Assembly (NCBI RefSeq): GCF_007595705.1
Contig: NZ_NISY01000019.1
Coordinates: forward strand, 1-64,000
DNA: 64,000 bases
Source of the DNA: Streptomyces sp. SAJ15
GTDB taxonomy: Bacteria; Actinomycetota; Actinomycetes; Streptomycetales; Streptomycetaceae
Direction: 5' to 3'
In this document: positions 16,105 to 25,349 of the stretch, piece after piece
Numbering within the stretch: the first letter of the stretch is position 1
Layout of the letters: every line of letters starts with the position of its first letter
Notes under the pieces: generated by a model
Databases searched by the model: none
Told to the model about the DNA's origin: nothing
The model's input: the letters and a program-made list of their open reading frames with translations, nothing else
Program-made: the position numbers and the translations under genes

Positions 16105-16654
16105 TCATTGCGACCTGCGGCGGGTTCTCCGGCCGCCAGCCCCGTGCGCCCGCTGCGCGATGCGGGAGGCGTCCTCCGGCGTCGATGAACTGACCGAAGC
16201 CGCGAGGCCGCGAAGACCGGCCACGACGACTTCGTCGAGACAGCCGCGCGATACCTGAGCACCGTCTAGCACCACCCCGTGATCCCCCTGTGCCTGCTGA
16301 GAGGACCAAGCTGTCGGCAGGCACAGGGCATTGCCGAGGCACCCCCTTCACAACAAAGGGGCGACGACAGCCGTGCATCCGGGATGGGCGGGCGGACGGC
16401 AGGGAGTTGCGCGGCTAGCCCCTACACGTGCCAACGCGCCCATTCAAGCCCCACAGAACGATAAATACGCAGGTCAGAAGCGTTGAATAGAGCTCGTCCG
16501 GTGTCCAGGGTGAAGGCCGTCGATCGGCACTTGCGGGGCTAACCCACGCCTCCCCCACAGTGTTGACCGTCCGCCGCCCAAAGAGGCGGTGACAGGCACT
16601 CATCCACCCCTGCACGGATACCGCGCAGCCCCACCGGAAGGGTCACCACCCGCC
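16105..16654. other. No intact gene; scraps only
   Basis: A plus-strand tail ending at about 16269 (AKTGHDDFVETAARYLSTV and stop) looks like the end of a small protein but lacks a beginning. The remainder shows nothing I can support. Confidence 0.35.
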
Positions 16655-16876
16655 ATGACCACCCCGCCCACCGGCCAGACCCCCGAGCCCACACCAGAAC
16701 CGGAGCGGCGCCGCTTCGACCGGCTACGCCCCCGGATCCGCCGGCTGGCCCGCACGGCCGTCACCATCACCATAATCAGCGCAGCCAGCCTCGCCTTCCA
16801 CAACGACCAACTGGCCGAGCCCATCGGCACCGCCTTCACCGCCATCAGCTTCCTCCACACCTTCCGCCGCCGCTGA
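16655..16876 (+). CDS. Small basic protein with one hydrophobic segment
   Basis: The 73-residue product starts at ATG 16655. Its N-terminus is proline, threonine and glutamate rich. A basic patch (RRRFDRLRPRIRRLAR) and a hydrophobic stretch (TAVTITIISAASLAFH) follow, so it may be a single-pass membrane protein. Small proteins of this kind occur in streptomycete plasmid spread loci, but there is no specific motif. Confidence 0.4.
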   Translation: MTTPPTGQTPEPTPEPERRRFDRLRPRIRRLARTAVTITIISAASLAFHNDQLAEPIGTAFTAISFLHTFRRR

Positions 16877-17235
16877 CACCCCCGCAGCCACCGACACGGA
16901 CCGCCCCCGCCTGCCGGGGGAGAAAGCACCCGCATGCGTGGGCGAGCGCGGAACGTGGCCCAGCGTGCGGTACCACAGCGGACAGAGGGCGGCCGAGGAG
17001 ACGCAGCGGCCGGAGAACGCCCCCAGAAGTGTTCACCGGGCGAGCCTGCACGGGCTGCGCGCCCAGCTGAGCGACGACATCGACCCTTTGAGGAGCGGCG
17101 ACCGCGACTCGCGCGTCTGTGGCCTCCGGCGCGCTGAGAGCAAAACCGGCTACCGGCACCCCCCTCGACACCAACCCGGCACATCGCACACCGCCCAGCT
17201 GAACCGTCAAGAAGCCGGCGATGTTGGATGGCTCC

Positions 17236-17553
17236 ATGGTGAGACGAAAGCAGGAAAAGAAGAAGCGACCTCCCTTCGGCATGCCGAAGGGCATCGTCCT
17301 GCTGGCGACACCGGAAGGCTGGCGCCACAGTGTCCTCACCGCGGAAGGCGGAATGCTCTGCGGGCGCCTCGCCGACGTGCCGAATAACGCCGACCCCGCC
17401 GAGGCGCGGACCGCCGCGGCCGCCATGGTGGTAGGACTCGCGCACGACTTCCACGAAGCCGACGTCGAAGTGACCTGGGATCCACCTCGGGAACCCAGGT
17501 CCTGGACCGGCCAGGTCGCCCTTGTCACAACCCCACCGAACGCCTGTGGTTAA
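17236..17553 (+). CDS. Small protein of unknown function
   Basis: The 105-residue product has a lysine-rich start (MVRRKQEKKKRPPFGMPKG), then IVLLATPEGWRHSVLTAEGG and AHDFHEADVEVTWDPPRE. It is soluble. ATG 17221 is an alternative start. Similar small proteins with a DFH..DVEVTWDPP segment occur in streptomycetes as far as I recall. It faces the Nudix gene tail-to-tail. Confidence 0.5.
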   Translation: MVRRKQEKKKRPPFGMPKGIVLLATPEGWRHSVLTAEGGMLCGRLADVPNNADPAEARTAAAAMVVGLAHDFHEADVEVTWDPPREPRSWTGQVALVTTPPNACG

Positions 17554-17659
17554 GCGACAAGCTGAAGACGCGGACGGGGAGAGTCCCCACCTAAGACCAC
17601 CAACCGCTCTTCCGGGCCCGTCGGCTGGTCGCCCGATATCGGCGCTCCTCCGCCGAAAT

Positions 17660-18088
17660 CTATTGGTTCTGGTGGAGCTCAATCGCCTCTCGGCACCACG
17701 GAGGCAGGCGGAGGCGAGACATCACAGCCGTGGGGAAAAAGTGCAGCATGATGCCCTCGGTGAGCGGGAGCGCATGGGCGTCACCGTCCCACTGGCCGGT
17801 GTAGATGGCAATGAGGCCTTTTTGTTCGACGTTCTTCTGGTCGACAGTGGTGAAGGCCGTGAGCGGGATGGTCAATCCGGTCTCTTCCTGGAGTTCGCGG
17901 GCGATGGCCGCGTCGAGTGACTCGCCGGGGTTAGGTCGGCCGCCGACGGGAGCCCAGTAGCCGGGCCAGCAGATGCCGGAGATGTCGTCGCGGAGGTGGA
18001 GCAAGTACTCGCCCCGCCGGTTGGTGATCAGTGCCGAGACACCGGTGCGGAGGGCGACGGCCTGGGCCGGGGGCTGGGCGTCGGTCAT
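17660..18088 (-). CDS. Nudix hydrolase
   Basis: The 142-residue product has a complete Nudix box: G at about 50, RPNPGE, then the REL.EETGL catalytic helix to about 72 (G-x5-E-x7-RE-U-x-EE-x-G-U satisfied). This family hydrolyses nucleoside diphosphate-linked substrates in the cytoplasm. GGGGAAGAG precedes ATG 18088. It sits downstream of a MazG-like remnant and UDP-glucose dehydrogenase, so a nucleotide or nucleotide-sugar role fits. The exact substrate cannot be told. Confidence 0.85.
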   Translation of the reverse strand: MTDAQPPAQAVALRTGVSALITNRRGEYLLHLRDDISGICWPGYWAPVGGRPNPGESLDAAIARELQEETGLTIPLTAFTTVDQKNVEQKGLIAIYTGQWDGDAHALPLTEGIMLHFFPTAVMSRLRLPPWCREAIELHQNQ

Positions 18089-18152
18089 CTCTTCCCCTTT
18101 CCAGTGCCATCGTCCCGTCGGCACGGCGGCTGCCGGGCGCATGACACGGGCT

Positions 18153-18180
18153 GGCGGCCGTGTCCGTGAACACGGCCGCC
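18153..18180 (-). terminator. 11-bp stem-loop terminator
   Basis: GGCGGCCGTGT (18153-18163) pairs exactly with 18170-18180 across a 6-nt loop. It lies between the MazG-like remnant and the Nudix gene on the minus strand. Confidence 0.6.
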
Positions 18181-18201
18181 CGTGCGGGGAGATGCGCGGC
18201 G

Positions 18202-18527
18202 TCAAGCAGCTGAGGCTTCGCGGCTGCGGCGGGTGCGCCGGTGGAAGATCTCGTCGAAGGTCGTGCGGGCACTGTCGGGGTCGATGTAATGCATAGCGAG
18301 CAGGGCGGCGATGACCGCACCGACGAGGTCGCTCTGCACCCCGGCCCAATCGTGGTCGTCGCCGCAGGTGATCTGGCCCTTCAGGCTGTGCAGATCGTGC
18401 ATGGCCTCTCCGGCTTCTTCGGCGACCTTGCCGACCTGGAGGCTGATCAGGTCTTCCTCGGGCAGGACTCACCGGCCTTGCGGCAGACGGCGGAGGGCTT
18501 GGTGATGTTGTCCCCTAGGTCGTCCAT
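18202..18527 (-). pseudogene. MazG-like protein gene with a one-base frameshift
   Basis: ATG 18527 begins MDDLGDNITKPSAVCRKAGE, and the homology then moves one frame to LPEEDLISLQVGKVAEEAGE and HDWAGVQSDLVGAVIAALLA. MazG-like proteins share E-(D/E)LI-LQ-GK-AEEAGE-..-AL-G, which supplies the metal-binding acidic residues of an all-alpha NTP pyrophosphatase. Inserting one G in the GGTGAGTCC segment (18465-18473) would restore KAGEVLPEEDL. Either a recent inactivation or a sequencing error. Confidence 0.65.
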
Positions 18528-18573
18528 GACGGCCCTCCAGAGTCATGTGACCAGCCCGGGCGGGCTGGCGGGT

Positions 18574-19899
18574 CTACGGGTGGGCGACGGGGCGGCCGAG
18601 CTGGCGTACGGTCCAGCCAGCCGCGCGCCAGGTGTGGGCGTCGATGACGTTGCGCAGGTCGACCAGGACGGGCTGGGCAACGACGGCGGCCAGGTGCTGG
18701 GGGTCGGCGTCGCGGAAGTGCGGCCATTCGGTGGCCAGCACGATCAGCTCGGCGTCCTTGACGGAGGTCTCCAGGTCCTGGTCGTAGTCGAGCTGGGGGT
18801 GGCGGGCGAGCGCGGTCGGCACTGCGTGGGGATCGTGGACGGTGACGACGGCGCCGCGCTGGTGCATAAGGGTGGCGATCGCGAGAGACGGGGATTCGCG
18901 GACGTCGTCGGTGCCAGCCTTGAACGACGCACCCCACACCGTGACCTTCGCCCTTGTGACGGGTCGGCCGAGAGTCTCCTCGATGAGCCGCAGGGCGGCT
19001 GCGGGCCTCGACTCGTTGACGTGCTCAGCGGCGCGCAGGAGGGATGCGGCGTTGAGAGCGCCGAGGGCTTCGGCGGAGGCGGTGAACGCGCGGACGTCCT
19101 TGGGCAGGCAGCCGCCGCCGTAGCCGGGGCCGGCGTTCAGGCCGCCTCGGCCGATGCGCGGATCGAGGCCGATGGCTTCGGTGAGCTGCTGGACGTCGGC
19201 GCCGGCGGCGGCGCACATGTCGGCAACGCCATTGATGAAGGAGATCTTCATGCCCAGGTAGGCGTTGGCCGCGCCCTTGATCAGCTCCGCTGTGGCGGGG
19301 TCGGTGACGAACAGCGGGACCTTGTTCTCCAGTAGGGGCGCGTAGACCTTACGCACGACGTCTTCGGCGCGCGGGGAGGGAACGCCGACGACGATGCGGT
19401 CGGGGTGCAGGGTGTCGTCGATGGCGTGGCCCTCGCGCAGGAACTCGGGGTTCCAGACGACCTCGGCGTCGCTTCCCGCAGGGGCGAGGCGGGCGACGAG
19501 GACGGCGAGGGTGCGGGTGGTGCCGACGGTGACGGTGGACTTGCCGATGATGACGCAGGGCCGCCTCAGGTGTGGGGCCAGGGCGCGGGCGGCACCGAAG
19601 ACCTGGCCGGTGTCGTAGTTGCGGCCGTCGACGTCGATGGGGGTGCCGACGGCGAGGAAGTGAACTTCGGCGAAGGCGGCGGCCTCGGTGATGTCGGTGG
19701 TGAAGCGCAGGCGGCCTGATGCGGCGTGGGTGGCCAGCAGCTCGGGCAGGCCGTCCTCGTGGATCGGGCACTGGCCGGCGTTGAGGCGGTCGATCTTCGC
19801 TTGGTCGAGGTCCACGCCGATGACCTCGTGGCCGATCTCGGCCATCGCGGCGGCGTGCGGGATGCCCAGGTGGCCGCAGCCAATAACGGATACGCGCAT
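18574..19899 (-). CDS. ugd: UDP-glucose 6-dehydrogenase
   Basis: The 441-residue product has an N-terminal Rossmann motif (VSVIGCGHLG), the STVTVGTT and NPEFLREGHAI substrate-binding segments, the AELIKGAANAYLGMKISFIN helix, and the catalytic cysteine in GYGGGCLPKD (C264, K267). These are the landmarks of UDP-glucose/GDP-mannose dehydrogenases, which oxidise the sugar C6 to the acid using two NAD+. The length is typical. It has no sugar-modifying partner nearby apart from the nucleotide genes. Substrate specificity (UDP-glucose rather than UDP-ManNAc) is inferred. Confidence 0.85.
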   Translation of the reverse strand: MRVSVIGCGHLGIPHAAAMAEIGHEVIGVDLDQAKIDRLNAGQCPIHEDGLPELLATHAASGRLRFTTDITEAAAFAEVHFLAVGTPIDVDGRNYDTGQVFGAARALAPHLRRPCVIIGKSTVTVGTTRTLAVLVARLAPAGSDAEVVWNPEFLREGHAIDDTLHPDRIVVGVPSPRAEDVVRKVYAPLLENKVPLFVTDPATAELIKGAANAYLGMKISFINGVADMCAAAGADVQQLTEAIGLDPRIGRGGLNAGPGYGGGCLPKDVRAFTASAEALGALNAASLLRAAEHVNESRPAAALRLIEETLGRPVTRAKVTVWGASFKAGTDDVRESPSLAIATLMHQRGAVVTVHDPHAVPTALARHPQLDYDQDLETSVKDAELIVLATEWPHFRDADPQHLAAVVAQPVLVDLRNVIDAHTWRAAGWTVRQLGRPVAHP

Positions 19900-20001
19900 G
19901 GTGCCGGCTCTCCTTTCCCCTTGGTCTCGTGTCTGGCCTGCCCGTGGTCCGGGCCGGTTCGAAGAGCGCCACGCTAGCGCTCCTGAGCGGCCGGAACCGG
20001 T

Positions 20002-21237
20002 TTATGCAGGTAGGTCAATTGGCGTTCTTTGTGAGGGGGTTGGAAGGCCCTCCTCCGCGCTCTTGCGGCACACCACGTCGCCGTCCTGCGGGCCTTCCAG
20101 CGGGTAAGGAAGGAACTGGTTGTCGTGCCAGAAGCCCTCGGGATCGAGGTAGACGACCTGCATGCCGCGCTCGCGGGCGCGGGCCTGGACCTCGCGACGG
20201 TCGGCGTGCAGCCCGACTACGAGGAGGGCCTTCGCGCCGTCGGCCCACTCGACGTCCGGTAGCGCCTGGTCGTAGCGGCGTATGAAGCACTCCCCGAGGC
20301 CAGCCCTCGCGGCGAGGACGTCGAAGTTGTGCGTGATCACCGGCTCGGCCAGGTGACCGGCGTCCTGCAGTTCCTTCAGGGCGTGCATTGCGGGAGTCGG
20401 CTCGGCCAGGAAACAGGCCTTGAACATCTCGACGAGCTGCTCCGCCTTCTCCTCCGGCTGCTCGAGGATCTCGCGCAGCAGCGGATCGCTGGCCGGAGAG
20501 AGGGTAAAGCGGTGCTCGCGCGGCTCGTCGCCCTGCCGGTCGGTAACGCGGTAGATCTCGTGCAGCCGGTGCAGCGGCGGGATGCCGGCCTCCACGCTGG
20601 TGCCGCACCCGATCTCCACCTGGAACGGCAGGAAGTTCGCCAGAAGTCCCAAGTCTGGAACCACGGTCGGCGTGCCGGGCCGGTCCTTGACGCGGATGCC
20701 GGAAGCGAGAACGTCCCAGGGCAGCTGCCGCACGGCGGGCGGCGGCACATAATCGGCGGAGGCGATGCGCACGTCCAGGCTCCGGTAGCCCGCGGGCAGG
20801 GTGCGGCGCGCGGCCGCGTCCTGTGGATGCACGAGGTGCGCGGTGATCTGGCACCGGAGGTTACGGCGCGCCCAGACGCTCTCGCCGGGCTGCTGCTTCC
20901 AGCCGCCGGCCGCGAGCGCGGCTTGGACGAGGGCTTCGTGGGCGGCGATCTCGTCGGCAGGCGCGGAGACCGAGTGGTAGAGGTACAGGTCCCTCAGCCC
21001 GATGGCGGGCGCGGCGGTGGTCGGCACCAGCCCGTACCGGTAACGGTAGTGGATCACCCGGCGGCGGGCGTCGCCTTCGCCGCTCCAGCCGGAGGGGCCC
21101 GCGGTGGCCTTCTCCTGAGTGCGGCGCCAGATGCCTTCCTCGATGTACCGCGGCCGGTCGGCGTCACCGAAGTAGGTCTTCCATGTCCGCAGCTGCTGCG
21201 GGGTGAGCTGGTCCACGACGATGTACGGGATGTCCAC
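20002..21237 (-). CDS. SIR2-like protein with an unfamiliar N-terminal domain
   Basis: GTG 21237 has GGGGAGGA just upstream, giving 411 residues. The C-terminal half is SIR2-like: VEIGCGTSVEAGIPPLHRLH (about 207-226) matches the GAGxSxxxGIP loop, THNFD (302-306) replaces TQNID, and KALLVVGLHADRREVQ and VVYLDPEG follow the family order. The catalytic histidine normally found in an HG motif after the N/D loop is not seen (ECFIRRYD instead), so deacylase activity is doubtful; NAD-binding or NADase roles are possible. The first 190 residues (WKTYFGDADRPRYIEEGIW, HYRYRYGLVPTT) form an unrecognised domain. It is divergent from the broken regulator at 21529. Confidence 0.7.
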   Translation of the reverse strand: MDIPYIVVDQLTPQQLRTWKTYFGDADRPRYIEEGIWRRTQEKATAGPSGWSGEGDARRRVIHYRYRYGLVPTTAAPAIGLRDLYLYHSVSAPADEIAAHEALVQAALAAGGWKQQPGESVWARRNLRCQITAHLVHPQDAAARRTLPAGYRSLDVRIASADYVPPPAVRQLPWDVLASGIRVKDRPGTPTVVPDLGLLANFLPFQVEIGCGTSVEAGIPPLHRLHEIYRVTDRQGDEPREHRFTLSPASDPLLREILEQPEEKAEQLVEMFKACFLAEPTPAMHALKELQDAGHLAEPVITHNFDVLAARAGLGECFIRRYDQALPDVEWADGAKALLVVGLHADRREVQARARERGMQVVYLDPEGFWHDNQFLPYPLEGPQDGDVVCRKSAEEGLPTPSQRTPIDLPA

Positions 21238-21528
21238 GGGGTCCTCCCCTGCTGCCCGCCGTCGGCTAGAAGCCGTGGGCAGGTTGTCGGTTGTCGCACG
21301 CCTTCGGGCGGTACCTGTGGGCCTGCGCGCCCAGTTCGTGCTGGGAGTGTGGGCGGGGCCGGATGGGCGGAGGCAGGAGGCGCGTGCTCGGCGCTTTCGG
21401 CCAGCGCCAGGCGGGCGGGGCGGGGGGAGCGAAAGGGGGCGGGCCACCGGGGGCGCTACCGGGCTGAGCTGTGGTGCCCTACTGTCGCCGGTGAGGGTTT
21501 CAGCGCAGACAATCCTGCGGAGGCCGCC

Positions 21529-22961
21529 ATGCCGTCCGGTGTTCCCCAGACCGATCCGAAGCCGGGCGAGAGCGCGTTCGCCTACTGGTTCCGCATCTGC
21601 GACTTCACCAAGAAGGGCCTCGCCACTGCTGTCACCCGGGAAGCAGGGCGGGCCGGCTACCCGCACGTACGTCCCGATGGTTCCCGGGTACGGCGCTGGC
21701 TGGGCGGCGAGAGGCCGCGCCCGCCCGTCCCCGAGCTGCTCGCGGCCGTCTTCTCCGCGAAGTGCGGCCGACGGCTGACGGCAGCCGACCTCGGGCTGGC
21801 CGAAGGGGACCCTGAGGACCTCACCCGCTTCCGCGGGCCCACCGAACTCCTCACCGACGTGAACCACATGACCTCCGCCGCGCTCCTCAACGGCACCCAG
21901 CCCAGCACCACGCCCAGCCCACACACCGAGGAGCAGGCGCGTCCGGCGATCCCGTACGAGCCTGAACGGCTCCTGCCAGCGCTGGACACCTGGGCCTATG
22001 CCCCCTCCCACACCCTCCCTGAGGTGAGCGAGTCGCGCGGGTCCCGGCTCGGCGCCGGCGATGCCGCGCGGATACACCCACACCTTCCGGCAGCTGGACA
22101 ACCGCCACGGCGGCGGCAGCACTTTGCACTCCGCCACCGGGCAACTGGCCTGGGCCACGGGCCTCATCCGCGACGGTCATTACACCGAGGCCACCGGCCG
22201 GCTCCTCTTCCGCGAACTCGCCGACCTCGCCGGCTGCGTCGGCTGGATGTCCCACGACGTCGCCCAGTGACCTGCGGCCATCCGCTACCTCACCATGGCC
22301 GTCCACGCCGCCCGCGAAAGCGGGGACCGGAACCTCACCGCACACCTGCTGCAGTGCCTCGCCCGGATCTGGGGCTACCTCGGTCGGCCCGACCTCGCCT
22401 CCGACTGCATCGCCCTGGCCCTGTACGGAACCCGCAACGACGCCCACCCCGTCCTGCGCGCCGGCCTCTACGCTCTGGGTGCCCGCTTCGCCGCCCTCCG
22501 AGGGCGAGGCACCTGAGGCCCTGCGCAGCGTCCGCCACGCCCAGGAGATCTTCCAGGAGCATTCCGTCGAAGACCGGCCCGAGTACATCGCCTACCTCGA
22601 CCACGCGGAACTGAGCTCCACCCTCGGCGAAGTCCTGCTCTTCCTCTCCCGCACCAGCGGCCAGCCCCAGCACGCCACCAGCGCCCTGGACCTGCTGAGC
22701 ACCGCCGCTGCCGAACGGGACTCCGCCCGCGCCCGCTCCAGCGCCTTTGACGCCATCGCCGCCGCCCGCGCCCTCTTGGTCGTCGACGACCTCGAAGCCG
22801 CCTGCGCCACCGGACTGCGCGCCATTCGCATCGGCTCACACGTCGACTCCGCCCGCGTACGCCGCCGCTTCCTCGACCTCGCCCGCGAAGCCCACCCCCA
22901 CGAGTCGGAGCCAGCCGTACGGGAACTCCGCGAGCGCCTTCTCGCTGCCGTCCGGACTTGA
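21529..22961 (+). pseudogene. Broken helix-turn-helix/TPR-like regulator
   Basis: The first piece (21529 to about 22050) begins MPSGVPQTDPKPGESAFAYW and looks like an N-terminal DNA-binding part (FAYWFRICDFTKKGLATAVT). The homology then moves one frame (YTHTFRQLDNRHGGGSTLHS, LFRELADLAGCVGWM) to an in-frame TGA at 22268. It resumes (AAIRYLTMAVHAARESGDRN) and shifts again near 22497 to EALRSVRHAQEIFQEH and a helical tail ending at 22961. So there are two frameshifts and one stop. Such helical-repeat regulators often control the divergent gene, here the SIR2-like one. Confidence 0.6.
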
Positions 22962-22989
22962 CTCCACGCTGCCCAACGAGGAGTCCGCA

Positions 22990-23165
22990 TGGCCACCAGC
23001 GCCGGATCAGCACCGCTCTCCTCGAGGAGGCGGCCGGCCTGGTCGTGGACTGCGGCCGGCCCCGCGAGGCCGATCACCAGGAGGCTCAGGACATCCCGTA
23101 TCGGGAGGTCGATGATGGCGTCGTTCAGGATGTCGTTAACCGCGGGCCGGGTCTCGGCGCGCGGT
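22990..23165 (-). pseudogene. Possible fragment of an unknown small protein
   Basis: The minus strand reads NDILNDAIIDLPIRDVLSLL, then VIGLAGPAAVHDQAGRLLEE. This looks like real helical protein but has no start codon and follows an in-frame TGA. Unrecognised. Confidence 0.25.
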
Positions 23166-23211
23166 CTCCAGCCCAGCGCCGATCAGGCGGCCTGGGCAAG
23201 CCCCCGTTGGG

Positions 23212-24693
23212 TCAGGTCCGTCTGCGGAACAGGCTGCGGCGGGGCTTGCCCGGCTCCTGGCCGTCGTCCTCCGGCTGCGGCGGTGCGGCAGCCTGGCGGC
23301 GGGCCGCTTCGGCGGCGGCGTCATGGCGGGCGCTGTCGTTGGCGTGGCAGGGACCGCACACCGACAGGTCACCGGCCTTCGGCACCTGACTGTGCATGGT
23401 GGTCTCCTCCCACCGCTGGTCGGTGAACTTCTGCGCGCACCGCTTGCACACTGGCCGCCGCGCCTCGCGCTCAGCGGCCTTGCGCCGTTCTTCCTCCGCT
23501 TCGGCGCGGGCGGCCTGGCGGCGGTAGAGAGCGTCGCCGTCAGGGTTGTCGAGCGCGGCCGTCAGCGTCTGCTCGCCTGTGCGTCCCAGGCGCCGCCACA
23601 CCGCCGCGTCCGCGCCGTGTTCCGTCAGCTGCTCCAGGCTGGTGGAGACGACCGGCACGGCCTGGCTGTAGTCCTTAGCTGTGATCGCCTCGCGGTAGTA
23701 GGTCTCGTACCGGCGCGGCGCCCAGTAGCGGCGGCCGGCTTCCTCGAGGACCTTCACGGTGTTGTCGACCTTCGCCTTGGTGGTGTCGGCGAACACGAAC
23801 GCGAGTGGCACCAGGCCCTCTCGGCCGGTCGGCGGGTAGACCCGCCGCCACAGCCGCTGCTCGTGGTCGATGATTTCCATCGCGTCCGGCCGGGAGCGGA
23901 CCAGGTCCGCGGTGTACTTGTCCACATCCGGCGCCAGCAGCCTGCCCCACTCCCAGTACCGGCGCAGCTTGTGCACCAGGTCGTGGGCGTCCTCAGTGCG
24001 GCGGTCGATCTCCAGCAGCAGCACCGGCACCCCGGCTGCCGGCGCCCGCACCACTAGGTCGGCCCGCTGAACGTAGCCGTTGCCGAGCCGGTGAGCGACT
24101 TCGGTCTGAAAGCCGAGCCTGTGCCCGATGCCCGCGCGGTGGAGCTCGGCGGCCGTCGAGGTGACCGCCGCAGCGTGGTCGTCGTAGCCGGTGCCGAGCA
24201 GCTCCCCGGTGTCCGGGTCGTACTCCTCCTTGCGCAGCGCCGAGATCCGTATGCCCTTCGGCTCCAGCAGCTTCTTCGCTTCGCGGTGTCCTCGGGCGGT
24301 GAGCACCCATACCTGTCGCTGGTCTCCCTGGACCGACTCGATCCGCGCCAGGTGGTGGTCCTGAAGATCCAGGAGGTTGTCCCGCGTGAGCTTGTCGTGC
24401 CGGTTATCCGGGCGGGTCATCTTCCACAACTGATCGGGCGTAGCCCTCTGGAAGATCCCCAGCGCTTGCAGCAGTTCCCTCCGCCTGGGCTCGGTCGAGT
24501 TCTTCCTGTGCTGAGGACGCCTTTGGGCATGAGGGTTGTCGGACCTGCGGCGCCCCCTTGACCGCCGGGGCTGACCTGCGGAAACGCTCAACTGTCGGCG
24601 GCGGGGGGCGGAGGGGCCGATGGAGGGGTCTACGGAGGGGGTCTTCGGGGTGGGGTCGGGGGTCTGCTCGGGCTCGCCGTCGGTACTCGCCAC
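23212..24693 (-). CDS. Replication-relaxation family protein
   Basis: GTG 24693 has AGGAG six bases upstream; the product is 493 residues. A basic N-terminal tail is followed by a winged-helix segment (LLQALGIFQRATPDQLWKMT, RDNLLDLQDHHLARIES, QVWVLTARGHREAKKLL) and a domain with an LLLEIDRRTEDAHDLVHKL core, which looks like a degenerate nuclease-type fold. A C-terminal zinc ribbon (CKRCAQKF and CGPCH) comes last. These features match the replication-relaxation family found on actinomycete plasmids. It probably acts in plasmid replication or transfer DNA processing. Palindromic repeats lie about 700 bases upstream. Confidence 0.75.
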   Translation of the reverse strand: MASTDGEPEQTPDPTPKTPSVDPSIGPSAPRRRQLSVSAGQPRRSRGRRRSDNPHAQRRPQHRKNSTEPRRRELLQALGIFQRATPDQLWKMTRPDNRHDKLTRDNLLDLQDHHLARIESVQGDQRQVWVLTARGHREAKKLLEPKGIRISALRKEEYDPDTGELLGTGYDDHAAAVTSTAAELHRAGIGHRLGFQTEVAHRLGNGYVQRADLVVRAPAAGVPVLLLEIDRRTEDAHDLVHKLRRYWEWGRLLAPDVDKYTADLVRSRPDAMEIIDHEQRLWRRVYPPTGREGLVPLAFVFADTTKAKVDNTVKVLEEAGRRYWAPRRYETYYREAITAKDYSQAVPVVSTSLEQLTEHGADAAVWRRLGRTGEQTLTAALDNPDGDALYRRQAARAEAEEERRKAAEREARRPVCKRCAQKFTDQRWEETTMHSQVPKAGDLSVCGPCHANDSARHDAAAEAARRQAAAPPQPEDDGQEPGKPRRSLFRRRT

Positions 24694-24933
24694 AGGTTGC
24701 TCCTAGAGGGTGGGCGGGCCGATCCCGCCGTTCACCTGCTACAGGTGCGGTTCGGAGCTCCCGTGTGACAGCGATCCGGGAGAACCCATGGGCCGTGACC
24801 ACATCGTGATCAACCGGGTTGGAGGAGATCTATCCCCCCGTCCGGCGGCGCATTCTGTCCACAGGGCCGCGCTCCGAGGACCACTCGAGAGGCCGCCGCG
24901 ATCAGAGGGGCGGCCCGTATGTGAGGAGCCGAC

Positions 24934-25345
24934 ATGCCCGACATCACGCCGCTCGCCCCGATGCCCCCACGCGGCCATCAGCGCCTTCAACTACCCGGGC
25001 TGTCCAAGCCGACGACGTCGATGCCGCCCGCGAGTTCGCTGGCGCCGAGCCACGGATGCCCGAGCTGCTCGTCGACGTCGCGACGCGCATCGTCGTCCCG
25101 GTCACCGCACTGCCCGGCCCGGACGCGGGCGAGCCGTTCGAGGACACCTTCGCCCTGAAGGTCCTCGGACGCGTCTTCGTGACCACGCTGCGGATCTGGG
25201 CCCATTCCGGGCCGGATGCGGCGAAGGGCATCGCTCGCGCGGTCATCGACTTCGCCGCGCAGTTCCTCACCGAGGACCACGAGGACGTCGCCGATGCCCT
25301 CCCCCAGCTGGAGGCCGTCGGCGTGGGCCATGCCTCGATGCGCAC
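24934..25345 (+). pseudogene. Small gene, apparently frameshifted
   Basis: ATG 24934 begins MPDITPLAPMPP in one frame. Protein-like sequence then continues in another (VQADDVDAAREFAGAEPRMP, LALKVLGRVFVTTLRIWAH-like segments, AAKGIARAVIDFAAQFLTED). An in-frame start at 25056 (MPELLVDVATRIVVPV) could give an intact shorter product. The 3' end dissolves into the GTGCGC-rich repeats. Family unknown. Confidence 0.35.
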
Positions 25346-25349
25346 CCCG

